From CAYRDK01 sp043819345 (GTDB lineage Bacteria; Omnitrophota; Gorgyraeia; Velamenicoccales; Velamenicoccaceae): a stretch of 64,000 nucleotides of DNA. The notes beneath the pieces are model-generated. The model made no database searches and was not told the origin of the DNA. It saw nothing but the letters and a program-made list of their open reading frames with translations. The stretch covers positions 11,787 through 75,786 of the forward strand of contig JBDREX010000044.1 in the NCBI GenBank assembly GCA_043819345.1, in the 5' to 3' direction. The position numbers and the translations under genes were made by a program. Numbering within the stretch: the stretch's first letter is position 1; every line of letters begins with the position of its first letter. Shown piece by piece: positions 1 through 7,178 of this stretch.

Positions 1-800
1 AAATTATGAATGGTCTTAGAACCTATCTTTTTTTGAAAACGTTCACCCTTAAGCATTTTCGCAGGTTTCTCTTTATAATCAATAATGCCGCGAAATGTCT
101 TGTGGCCGCAATGTTCTGACCAAGTCTGAGCAATTGTCTCTAATTCACAATCTGTTGGATTACGCTGCTTCTTTTTAAAATAACCCTGAATCTGACGCAT
201 CTCAGCAAGATTTAAAAAAAGCTGGCCACGTCGGCTAATATCCAAAAGCTCTTTATCGCTTGCCTTTAACATATCAATAATTTTTAAATGAAAGGAATAA
301 TCCGGCAAAGCAGAAAAATCATAAAGATGATGTTCCTGCGGCGGCAAAACAAATTCAATCATTTTGTTATAGAGAAGTTTTTGCGCGATCAAAAGAAGTT
401 TTTTCTGCGAAGAGATCCCCTTGAAAAGATATTTTTTTCCTGTGCGCACAGCCGAAACGGTACAGATACCCAAATCCCTAATCCCTTTCAGCGTCGACTC
501 TTCCACCGGGTCCATAACGCCAGGCTTATACATAATTTGGATAGATGCATAACCGTCTATATCCGGGGGTGTCTGCTGGGAGGTAAAAATCTCATATTCC
601 TGCGTCACAACATCTATTAATAGCTCACGGGCAACACGCTCAACATCCTGGCGAGCTAAGTCGCCAATCAAAAAATAAAGCCGCCTCAAACGAACGTCCT
701 GAATTTTGCCGAAAGCAAAATTTGCAATCTCGGCTTTCAGGTTCTCAGAAAAGCTGCTATAAATACCTTCTTTATCTTTAACTTCAATGCGCCAATACAT
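1..800 (-). CDS. purL: Phosphoribosylformylglycinamidine synthase with N-terminal duplicated PurS domains (3' end cut by window edge)
   Basis: Reverse-strand translation from the ATG at 800 stays open to the window edge, giving 266 residues. Residues about 1-75 and 85-165 each resemble PurS, the small FGAM synthase subunit; the second contains KPGVMDPVEES and VRTGKKY. After these comes the start of PurL, with PTDCELETIAQTWSEHCGHK, the typical PurL N-terminal signature including the catalytic-region His. FGAM synthase converts FGAR to FGAM with glutamine and ATP in purine synthesis. In many bacteria PurS, PurL and PurQ are separate; here PurS is doubled and fused. The gene lies downstream of purB on the same strand, behind a terminator. 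The glutaminase partner cannot be seen. Confidence 0.9.
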   Translation of the reverse strand, partial: MYWRIEVKDKEGIYSSFSENLKAEIANFAFGKIQDVRLRRLYFLIGDLARQDVERVARELLIDVVTQEYEIFTSQQTPPDIDGYASIQIMYKPGVMDPVEESTLKGIRDLGICTVSAVRTGKKYLFKGISSQKKLLLIAQKLLYNKMIEFVLPPQEHHLYDFSALPDYSFHLKIIDMLKASDKELLDISRRGQLFLNLAEMRQIQGYFKKKQRNPTDCELETIAQTWSEHCGHKTFRGIIDYKEKPAKMLKGERFQKKIGSKTIHN

Positions 801-978
801 GAAAGAATTTTTCCTTTAAATAGCATCTCAGGCAGGCTTACAACTGAACCTATATTTTTAAAACCGCTCGGCCCCTTCCAAAAACAAACAGCCAGGAATA
901 ATATTTTTTCCCGGCAAACACATAAAGCACCTCAAGAAACTAATTTTATCATCCTGAAAACAACGGATTTACTATAGC

Positions 979-1028
979 AAAAAAAATCCCCAAAATCAAC
1001 CCTTTCAACAGGCTATTTTCGGGGATTT
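979..1028 (-). terminator. Rho-independent terminator after purB
   Basis: Inverted repeat AAATCCCCAAAAT (984-996) and ATTTTCGGGGATTT (1015-1028). On the minus strand the stem is followed by a T-tract (the A-run at 979-986). It lies about 75 nt past the purB stop, so it separates purB from purL. Confidence 0.75.
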
Positions 1029-1101
1029 GTCATCACCTTATAAAACCACACCTAAAACAATAAAAGACCAAAAACAAGCCTTGAATCACAAAAAACAAAC
1101 A

Positions 1102-2397
1102 CTAACCAAGGCCAAGTTTTTTAAAAATATGCGGAATATGACGCAAATAATATTTAATATCAAAAATGGATTGAATAGTATCACTTGATAGGTACCGACG
1201 AACCTTTGCGTTGCTTAAAAGGACATCTTTAAAATCACGATTTAAAGAAAGACTCTGAAAAGCACATTTTTGAACAATATCATAAGCAACAGGCCTGGCA
1301 ATACCCTTGTTCATCAATTCCAAAAGCACCCGCTGTGAATAGATTAAGCCATTTGTCTTGCCAAGATTAATCAGCATATTTTTGGGATAAACATCCAGCC
1401 CTTCCATAACATCCGCAAACTGATTCAAAATATAATCCAGAACAATCGTACTATCCGGAAGAATAACTCTCTCAACCGAAGAATGGCTAATATCTCTCTC
1501 ATGCCACAAGGCCATGTTCTCAAGCTCAGCCAACGCGTTTGTACGCAAAAGCCGCGCTAAACCACAAATCTTTTCACAAACAACGGGATTACGCTTATGT
1601 GGCATAGCCGATGACCCTTTTTGACCCTTTGCAAATGGCTCCTCGGCTTCCATAACCTCTGTCCTCTGCAAGTGCCTGATCTCTATAGCAAAACGCTCCA
1701 GAGAAGCCCCTACAATCGCCATAGCCGTCAAGCACGCCGCGTGCCTATCCCTGGGAACAACCTGCGTTGAACCCCAGGAAACACCAAGGCCCAATTTTGC
1801 ACAAACAAACTGCTCCACTTGCGGATCAATATTAGTGTAGGTACCAATGGTACCGGAAAGCTTTCCAACTGCAATTCCTGTTTTAGCCGATTTAAGCCTT
1901 TCCAAATTGCGCTGCATCTCATCATACCAAAGAGCAACCTTCAGGCCAAAAGTAGTTGGCTCCGCATGAACCCCATGCGTACGCCCAATACAAGGTGCAT
2001 TCTTATATTTTTTCGCACATTTCGCCAATACATCCAAGAGCCGCTCTACATCTTCAATGAGAATATCAAATGCCTCGTTCATCTGCAAAGCCAAAGATGT
2101 ATCCAAAACATCATTAGATGTTAAACCCATATGAATATATTTCGCATCACTCCCAACGCTTTCGGATAAATTATTGACAAACGCAACAACATCATGTTTT
2201 GTCCGCTCTTCAGCCTCTTTAATCTTTTCTATGTTGATTTTTGCCTTGGACTTTATAGAAATAAGTGACTTTTTAGGAATTTTTCCCAATTTTTGCCACG
2301 CTTCACAAGCAAAAATCTCTATTTTCAACATCTGGTCAAACTTATTCTGCTCACTCCAGATCTTGCTCATTTTAGGCAAAGAGTATCGTTCAATCAT
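1102..2397 (-). CDS. purB: Adenylosuccinate lyase
   Basis: 431 residues, the usual length of bacterial PurB. The fumarase/aspartase superfamily signature GSSAMPHKRNP is at residues 261-271, TSNDVLD near 93-99 and the catalytic-region GRTHGVHAEPT near 138-148. The enzyme splits SAICAR to AICAR and adenylosuccinate to AMP. The start is preceded by TTGAGGTGAATT, a usable Shine-Dalgarno (SD) sequence. A good -10-like TATAAT lies on the minus strand at 2468-2463, but the -35 box is weak. AICAR, its product, is the precursor of ZTP, the ligand proposed for the riboswitch at 5.6 kb. Confidence 0.97.
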   Translation of the reverse strand: MIERYSLPKMSKIWSEQNKFDQMLKIEIFACEAWQKLGKIPKKSLISIKSKAKINIEKIKEAEERTKHDVVAFVNNLSESVGSDAKYIHMGLTSNDVLDTSLALQMNEAFDILIEDVERLLDVLAKCAKKYKNAPCIGRTHGVHAEPTTFGLKVALWYDEMQRNLERLKSAKTGIAVGKLSGTIGTYTNIDPQVEQFVCAKLGLGVSWGSTQVVPRDRHAACLTAMAIVGASLERFAIEIRHLQRTEVMEAEEPFAKGQKGSSAMPHKRNPVVCEKICGLARLLRTNALAELENMALWHERDISHSSVERVILPDSTIVLDYILNQFADVMEGLDVYPKNMLINLGKTNGLIYSQRVLLELMNKGIARPVAYDIVQKCAFQSLSLNRDFKDVLLSNAKVRRYLSSDTIQSIFDIKYYLRHIPHIFKKLGLG

Positions 2398-2600
2398 AAT
2401 TCACCTCAAGTTATTAGCCATTCTTCTGTTAATTTTATACTTTCGATTAAAAAAATCTAATTATTATAGCTATCAGCCGACCTAAACAAAATAATTGTAC
2501 TGTCGTCCGTTAAAAAAACACAACATATTTATCCAATAGGAGCTTCTTTTACAAATCACGAAGTGTCATTAATATAACAAAAATAGGAACTTAAGTCAAA

Positions 2601-2636
2601 TAAAAAGGGGTGATCAAAAATGATCACCCCTCAAAA
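2601..2636 (-). terminator. Hairpin terminator
   Basis: Perfect inverted repeat GGGGTGATCA (2607-2616) / TGATCACCCC (2621-2630) with an AAAA loop. A-rich flanks on both sides give T-tracts in either direction. It sits 60 nt downstream of the minus-strand membrane-protein gene at 2691-3002. Confidence 0.75.
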
Positions 2637-2690
2637 AAACAATGTAAGTTATTGCAAAACAACAAGTTAATGATCAGCTACAATAATCAG

Positions 2691-3002
2691 TTAACTCACA
2701 ACCTCATAGGATACGTCAACGACATCCCCAACGGCGCTATCCTTATAACACTTTTGCTCAGAAGTGGCTTTTTTTAACAAAAAGCGAGACAAAAATTTAA
2801 AAAAAGAAACGAAAAACAGTTTTATCAAAGCAGGCAAGCAGAAAAAAAGAAAAAAGACGCCAAAAAATAAACTAACAGAAAAAAGAGCTCTGAGCACAAT
2901 TAAAACCAAAGACAAAGCAGCCAGCGCCATCCCCAGGCCTATCATAATAATTAAAGGCCCTCGCCAACCCATCTGTTTTTGATCAAAAAACTGAAAAAAC
3001 AT
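2691..3002 (-). CDS. Small membrane protein, unknown
   Basis: 103 residues. A short polar N-terminus is followed by two hydrophobic stretches (about 15-40 and 43-75) and then a polar tail with several Lys and a Cys. No family was recognised. The start is preceded by GGAAGAGGGTAAG, a good SD. It is followed by a clear hairpin terminator at 2601-2636. It could be a standalone membrane protein; nothing in the sequence shows a function. Confidence 0.6.
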   Translation of the reverse strand: MFFQFFDQKQMGWRGPLIIMIGLGMALAALSLVLIVLRALFSVSLFFGVFFLFFCLPALIKLFFVSFFKFLSRFLLKKATSEQKCYKDSAVGDVVDVSYEVVS

Positions 3003-3115
3003 CTTACCCTCTTCCTTGTTCTGATATTAAAATTACACCGCCATACTTTTAAGAAGTAGCCCATGATTCACTGACAGCTTCTCAAAACCATAGCCCTTCG
3101 ACAGAAAAACCAGCC

Positions 3116-3382
3116 CTAAAGTGCCAATAAACTACCAAGAATCAGAAAAAACGAAACAAAAAATAAAATAAAACCAAATATTCGCGGATGCCTCAAAAGA
3201 ATTTCACTTAAATTCTTCCTGGAATTCAGAAGTTTTTCAATTCTTTCTGTTGAAAAAGTCTTATCCAATTTCTTTTCAATATGTGAAATCGCCTGAGGCA
3301 CCAGGATAACCCCCATACCAATTGCCAAACCAACAATACCTATAATAAGGTTAAAAACGCGAAAAAACTGTATCTCGGCCAT
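3116..3382 (-). CDS. Small membrane protein with two TM helices, unknown
   Basis: 88 residues from the ATG at 3382 (MAEIQFFRVF...), chosen over an in-frame ATG 7 codons upstream because GGAGGGGGAAG precedes it directly. TM helices lie at about 8-28 and 67-87, joined by a charged, amphipathic segment (HIEKKLDKTFSTERIEKLL). Unrecognised family. It lies between two other envelope genes on the same strand, without overlap. Confidence 0.6.
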   Translation of the reverse strand: MAEIQFFRVFNLIIGIVGLAIGMGVILVPQAISHIEKKLDKTFSTERIEKLLNSRKNLSEILLRHPRIFGFILFFVSFFLILGSLLAL

Positions 3383-3504
3383 CTTCCCCCTCCTTGCCTG
3401 CAATTATCGTTAAGAAACTAATAGTAAAAAACAAGCGCCCCACACACTGCATATTATCGCATTTCATGCTCTTTTACAAGAACTTGTATGCGATCATCGT
3501 TACA

Positions 3505-4293
3505 TCAGTCCCGTTTAAGGCGCGCCTTAAACTCATACCATGGAAAACTCTTCCCCGGGCATTCCGTCTTCGCCCCGGGCACATCTTTATGACGTAAAAC
3601 ACGAGAGGAAGGCATATGATAATAATCTTTCAAAGTATTAACAAGCAAAACAAGTGATTCCATCTGGCCGGCCGTTGGTTCCGAAGATGTAAAATCACCG
3701 ACCAAACAAATACCTATCGCGCACTTATTCATCCCGCCAGCACTGCAGTGTGCTCCATCCAACTGCTTAATCCATCGGGCAGAAGATTCAATCTGGCCGT
3801 CAACCTTTGTATTGGTTCCGTTATCAATAACAAAATGATACCCAAGCCCCCTGTTAAATCCTCGTTTACGATGAATCAAATCCAATGACCGCGCATCACC
3901 GGCCTCCGTAACACTATGATGAACAACAATATACTTCCATTTTTTTGTTTTAAAGACAGGAATAACCGGGCGCAAAGGTGCTCCTTGCGGAATAACAAGC
4001 TTTTGCCCAACCTTCATCTTTCGGGGATCTTTAATTTGGTTTGCCTCTAAAATAGCTGCAACCGGAACATCATACATCTTGCTAATCCGATACACCGTTT
4101 CCGCCGGAGCAATAACATGAACCATGTCATGCCGATAAGCCGCTGTGCCTGCGGATGGCCTATAGATATAATCAACGGGAGTTTGCCCGATAGGAAGGTT
4201 TACAGGGGCTTTCGCGCAAGATGACAATGCGAGCATAGTTAAAAACAAAAAAACAGAAGAACAAAAAAATCTGCGTATCTTCCTTCTCAGCAT
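3505..4293 (-). CDS. LysM-containing N-acetylmuramoyl-L-alanine amidase lipoprotein
   Basis: 262 residues. A type II signal peptide ends in LSSC (lipid-modified Cys26). A LysM peptidoglycan-binding repeat follows at about 58-102 (HVIAPAETVYRISKMYDVP...VGQKLVIP). An amidase_2/PGRP domain runs from about 118 to 255. The expected zinc ligands are visible: the His pair in VVHHS (125-126), His235 in RHKD and Cys245 in TECPG. The enzyme should cut the lactyl-amide bond between MurNAc and the stem peptide in the periplasm, in wall recycling or remodelling. Its ATG directly abuts the stop codon of the upstream GDT1-type gene (TAAATG), so the two are translationally coupled. Confidence 0.9.
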   Translation of the reverse strand: MLRRKIRRFFCSSVFLFLTMLALSSCAKAPVNLPIGQTPVDYIYRPSAGTAAYRHDMVHVIAPAETVYRISKMYDVPVAAILEANQIKDPRKMKVGQKLVIPQGAPLRPVIPVFKTKKWKYIVVHHSVTEAGDARSLDLIHRKRGFNRGLGYHFVIDNGTNTKVDGQIESSARWIKQLDGAHCSAGGMNKCAIGICLVGDFTSSEPTAGQMESLVLLVNTLKDYYHMPSSRVLRHKDVPGAKTECPGKSFPWYEFKARLKRD

Positions 4294-4566
4294 TTACACC
4301 TTTCCCCATAACATCAAAAAACCAATAACAATAAACAAGACGGCCCCTGCAATTTTTACAACATCAGGCCTCAGATATTTCCCTAACAAGGCCCCTAAAA
4401 AAACAGATGCGGCGGTTATCAGCAAATAGGCCGTGACAGACCCCGCCCATACAGAAAAAGGCTTACCAGACTTTGAAGCCATGCCAATACCAACCAACTG
4501 TGTCTTATCGGCGAGCTCTGCGACAAAAACAGCAAAAAAAGTTGTCACAAAAATTTTCCAATCCAT
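4294..4566 (-). CDS. GDT1/UPF0016-family transporter, single-repeat form
   Basis: 90 residues with the family hallmark AELADKTQ (consensus E-x-G-D-[KR]-T-like) in the first TM helix and two further hydrophobic helices. GDT1/MneA/TMEM165 proteins move Mn2+ or Ca2+ across membranes and normally contain two such repeats (around 190 residues). This one has only one repeat, so it would have to act as an oligomer or with another half encoded elsewhere. The SD (AGGAAA) lies inside a potential leader hairpin (see 4567-4708). It is directly followed by the amidase gene. Confidence 0.8.
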   Translation of the reverse strand: MDWKIFVTTFFAVFVAELADKTQLVGIGMASKSGKPFSVWAGSVTAYLLITAASVFLGALLGKYLRPDVVKIAGAVLFIVIGFLMLWGKV

Positions 4567-4708
4567 TTTAACATTTCCTATAATTAGGCCCTTCTTCTCT
4601 ACAATGTTAACTCCGAAGCCTACCGGAGAAAATTTACTTGGAAATTTTCCTGGTGATTAAGCAAAGAGCCTTTGCCATGGCGCCTTAGTATTTTTTCCTT
4701 AACCGATC
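4567..4708 (-). promoter_or_regulatory. Structured leader upstream of the GDT1-type gene
   Basis: In RNA sense there are three stems: GCAAAG/CTTTGC, CTCCG/CGGAG (plus-strand 4611-4628) and TTAACATT/AATGTTAA. The last would bury the SD of the transporter gene. Mn2+-responsive yybP-ykoY riboswitches often precede this transporter family, but I cannot find that class's conserved bases here, so this is only a candidate regulatory leader. Confidence 0.3.
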
Positions 4709-5446
4709 CTATCTCTTTCCAATCACTTCTTCTTTCAAGGGATACCGGCGGCAAGTAAACTTTTCTCCTTCCGGACAATACCCTAGAGATTCACATTTAG
4801 CTCCGGCATGGTCAAAAACCTGAGGTAATTCTTTTTTAGCGATTTCTAACATCTTACATGCTAAATTTTTGATTTCCCATTGTGCCCGCGCGCAGCATCT
4901 ATGGTGAAAAAAATGCAACAATTCCCGGCAATTCATCGTTACCACAATCTTTGTTTCCGCTGCCTGCGGCAATAAAAAACGCGCATCCTGATTCGCTTTT
5001 TCCCCCACGCACCCTTTCGCTTTAAATCTCTCCAACAATTTATTATAGCCGGTCTGAATCTGCGCCAAAACCTCTAAAAACTCGCACTTTAACTCCTCGT
5101 CGCCCGCGATAGATGGTGGTATAATGTAATCAAAATGAGATTCTTTAACATAACGCTGACTCTGCTGCGAATACGAAGCCACACGATGACGCACCAACTG
5201 ATGTGTTAAAGCCCGGGAGACCCCCTCAATAGCAAAAGTAAATTTAACATGCTCCAGCGGGCTTTCGTGTCCGGAAGCGATAACTTTTCTTACAAATTCA
5301 GCCTGCTTATCGGTATCTTCACTCCTCTGGTCAAAAAACTCACCTGCAAACTTCTGAGAATAACACTGCCGACAAGCCGCATACATAAGCGCAACGGCAT
5401 TTTGTGTCATCTCCAATAATCGTACATGAACATTAACTTCTGGCAT
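4709..5446 (-). CDS. thyX: Flavin-dependent thymidylate synthase
   Basis: 245 residues. The ThyX motif RHRxxSxxxxSxR is present exactly as RHRVASYSQQSQR at 86-98. The enzyme methylates dUMP to dTMP using methylene-THF as the carbon donor and FADH2/NADPH as the reductant, giving THF rather than DHF as the product. A strong SD (GGAGGGAGC) precedes the ATG. It is divergent from the riboswitch-controlled gcv operon, whose GcvT makes the methylene-THF that ThyX uses. Confidence 0.96.
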   Translation of the reverse strand: MPEVNVHVRLLEMTQNAVALMYAACRQCYSQKFAGEFFDQRSEDTDKQAEFVRKVIASGHESPLEHVKFTFAIEGVSRALTHQLVRHRVASYSQQSQRYVKESHFDYIIPPSIAGDEELKCEFLEVLAQIQTGYNKLLERFKAKGCVGEKANQDARFLLPQAAETKIVVTMNCRELLHFFHHRCCARAQWEIKNLACKMLEIAKKELPQVFDHAGAKCESLGYCPEGEKFTCRRYPLKEEVIGKR

Positions 5447-5524
5447 TTCTAGCTCCCTCCTGTCTTCTGTCGCTTTTAAAATATCATACCAGACAACACT
5501 CTTTTTTGGGAAAGGTTTTTTTTA

Positions 5525-5552
5525 TTTACAACTACAAATTATTTGTTATAAT
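5525..5552 (+). promoter_or_regulatory. Sigma-70 type promoter of the gcv operon
   Basis: -35 TTTACA (5525-5530), a 16-bp spacer and a perfect -10 TATAAT (5547-5552). Transcription would start near 5559, just ahead of the riboswitch aptamer. Confidence 0.75.
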
Positions 5553-5569
5553 AATATCATCTTAGACAA

Positions 5570-5634
5570 ACAACTTCTGGCTACATGGAATTAACCATGA
5601 GGAAGTTTTAAGTAAAGAAAATCGTAAGCCTGGG
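5570..5634 (+). promoter_or_regulatory. ZTP (pfl-type) riboswitch aptamer controlling gcvT
   Basis: The RNA matches the layout of the ZTP/ZMP class. An outer stem pairs GGCT (5579-5582) with AGCC (5627-5630). An inner hairpin pairs ATGG (5585-5588) with CCAT (5595-5598) around an AATTAA loop. A GAAGT-type purine-rich segment follows at about 5602-5606, and the conserved 3' CTGGG element is 5630-5634. The block GGAATTAACCA recalls the Fusobacterium ulcerans pfl aptamer as I remember it. The class senses ZMP/ZTP (AICAR phosphates), which accumulate when 10-formyl-THF is short, and turns on one-carbon genes. The adjacent terminator (5627-5657) shares the CCTGGG strand, the expected ON-switch arrangement. 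Confidence 0.8.
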
Positions 5635-5657
5635 TTTTCAAAAGCTCGGGTTTTTTT
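5627..5657 (+). terminator. Riboswitch-controlled intrinsic terminator
   Basis: AGCCTGGG (5627-5634) pairs with CTCGGGTT (5645-5652) around TTTTCAAAAG, followed by seven T (5651-5657). The 5' arm is the 3' strand of the aptamer, so ligand-bound aptamer and terminator are mutually exclusive. The gcvT ATG follows only 14 nt later. Confidence 0.8.
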
Positions 5658-5671
5658 ATTTGTATCATACG

Positions 5672-6757
5672 ATGGAATCCCTTAAAACAACTCCCTTATC
5701 TGAAGAACATATCGCCCTCGGCGCCAAAATGGCCCCTTTTGCGGGATGGCAAATGCCTATCCAATACGAAGGGATTCTGGCCGAAACCCTCTACACCCGA
5801 AAAGCTGTTACTTGTTTTGACATCTCTCATATGGGCGAATTCCTTATCAAAGGCGATGCCAAAAAATCGGGTTTAGAAACAATTGTAGCCGCACAATTAG
5901 ACAGCCTGTCAATCGGTGCCTGCCGTTATACTTCCATGCTCAACGAACAAGGCGGCATCATCGATGACCTCATTGTCTATCGCAAAGCGCAGGAAGAATG
6001 GATGATCGTTGTCAACGCCGGAACGATTGAAAAAGACAAAGCACATTTTTTAAAACACCTTTCTAAAAACGCTGATTTTACAGACATATCCGCTAAAATC
6101 GGTAAAATTGACCTCCAGGGACCAAAAGCCCGTGATATCATTAAAATAATCGCACCCGAGGCTGAACACTTACAGTACTACTCTTTTATTTCAACAGATG
6201 TCCTTGGAGAAAAGAACATCGTCAGCCGCACTGGTTACACAGGCGAATTGGGATTTGAGATTTATTCATCCGCACAACACATTAAGGCTATTTGGAAAAC
6301 CCTACTAACACAGCCGGATGTTAAACCAGCCGGGTTAGGCTCGCGTGACGTTTTAAGGCTGGAAATGGGTTATAGCCTTTATGGCCAGGACATAGATGAA
6401 ACGACAACGCCCCTGGAAGCTGGTCTGGAGAAATTTATCAATTTCAATAAAGAATTTATCGGCAAAGAGGCCCTTTTGAAACAGAAAAAAAACGGCTTAC
6501 AAAAAAAACGCGTTTTCTTAAAAACAACCACCCGGAGGGCGCCACGGCATCTTCACAACATCTACGCCAAAGATAGCCGCATAGGTTCCGTCACCAGCGG
6601 AAGTTTTTCACCTCACCTGGAACTCGGCATAGGCATGGGCTTTATTGAAAAATCCATAGACACCTCTGAGGTCATATGCGTCGGAGAAAACAAGGCCAGG
6701 ATAGAGGCAAATTTCTGCGAAAAACCATTTATCAAGCAAACATCACTAAAAAATTAA
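5672..6757 (+). CDS. gcvT: Glycine cleavage system T-protein (aminomethyltransferase)
   Basis: 361 residues from ATG 5672 (MESLKTTPLSEEH), which fits the family N-terminus; a TTG four codons upstream is inside the terminator tail. Typical T-protein blocks are visible: PFAGWQMPIQY, FDISHMGEF, SRTGYTGELGFEIY and RLEMGYSLYGQDID. The protein transfers the methylene group from aminomethyl-lipoyl GcvH to THF, releasing NH3 and forming 5,10-methylene-THF. There is no recognisable SD: the 20 nt before the ATG are the terminator T-tract and ATTTGTATCATACG. It is the first gene of a gcvT-H-PA-PB-lipM-lipA operon behind a ZTP-type riboswitch. Confidence 0.95.
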   Translation: MESLKTTPLSEEHIALGAKMAPFAGWQMPIQYEGILAETLYTRKAVTCFDISHMGEFLIKGDAKKSGLETIVAAQLDSLSIGACRYTSMLNEQGGIIDDLIVYRKAQEEWMIVVNAGTIEKDKAHFLKHLSKNADFTDISAKIGKIDLQGPKARDIIKIIAPEAEHLQYYSFISTDVLGEKNIVSRTGYTGELGFEIYSSAQHIKAIWKTLLTQPDVKPAGLGSRDVLRLEMGYSLYGQDIDETTTPLEAGLEKFINFNKEFIGKEALLKQKKNGLQKKRVFLKTTTRRAPRHLHNIYAKDSRIGSVTSGSFSPHLELGIGMGFIEKSIDTSEVICVGENKARIEANFCEKPFIKQTSLKN

Positions 6758-6788
6758 AGCTCTTTGAGCTCAAAACCTGAGGTAAATT

Positions 6789-7178
6789 ATGCATATTCCA
6801 GACGGCCTGCTATTTACAAAAGAACACGAATGGGTTAAAATTGAGGGCGAAACAGCAACCATCGGTATCAGCGAATACGCTCAACATGCGTTAGGCGATA
6901 TCACCTTCGTGGAATTACCCAAAATAAACACAGCAATCCAGCAATTTCAGACCATGACCACTATTGAATCTGTTAAAGCTGCCAGCGACATCTATGCCCC
7001 CATCTCAGGAACCATAATAGAGGTAAACACAGAACTTGAAAACAACCCCGCCCTGGTCAATCAAAACTGCTACACAAAAGGCTGGATCGCTAAAATAAAG
7101 GTTCAAAGCACCGAAGAAACGAAAAATCTTATGGACAAGACGACATATACAAATTTTATACAGGGGTTAGAACATTGA
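6789..7178 (+). CDS. gcvH: Glycine cleavage system H-protein
   Basis: 129 residues, the family's usual size. The lipoylation site is Lys63 in TIESVKAAS, with the typical flanking EHEWV, GDITFVELP and APISG motifs. The protein carries the aminomethyl group on lipoate between P-, T- and L-proteins. It starts 31 nt after gcvT and overlaps the gcvPA start by 4 nt. Its modification enzymes (LipM-like and LipA) are at the end of the same operon. Confidence 0.96.
   Translation: MHIPDGLLFTKEHEWVKIEGETATIGISEYAQHALGDITFVELPKINTAIQQFQTMTTIESVKAASDIYAPISGTIIEVNTELENNPALVNQNCYTKGWIAKIKVQSTEETKNLMDKTTYTNFIQGLEH

Noticed and set aside
288..620. Open frame on the plus strand
   Set aside because: Antisense shadow of the purL/PurS coding region, which reads cleanly on the minus strand.
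4567..4708. yybP-ykoY Mn2+ riboswitch before the GDT1-type gene
   Set aside because: The leader is structured, but the conserved bases of that class could not be found; kept as an unclassified leader.
5553..5671. Glycine riboswitch upstream of gcvT
   Set aside because: The expected tandem glycine aptamer blocks are absent; the structure matches the ZTP class instead.
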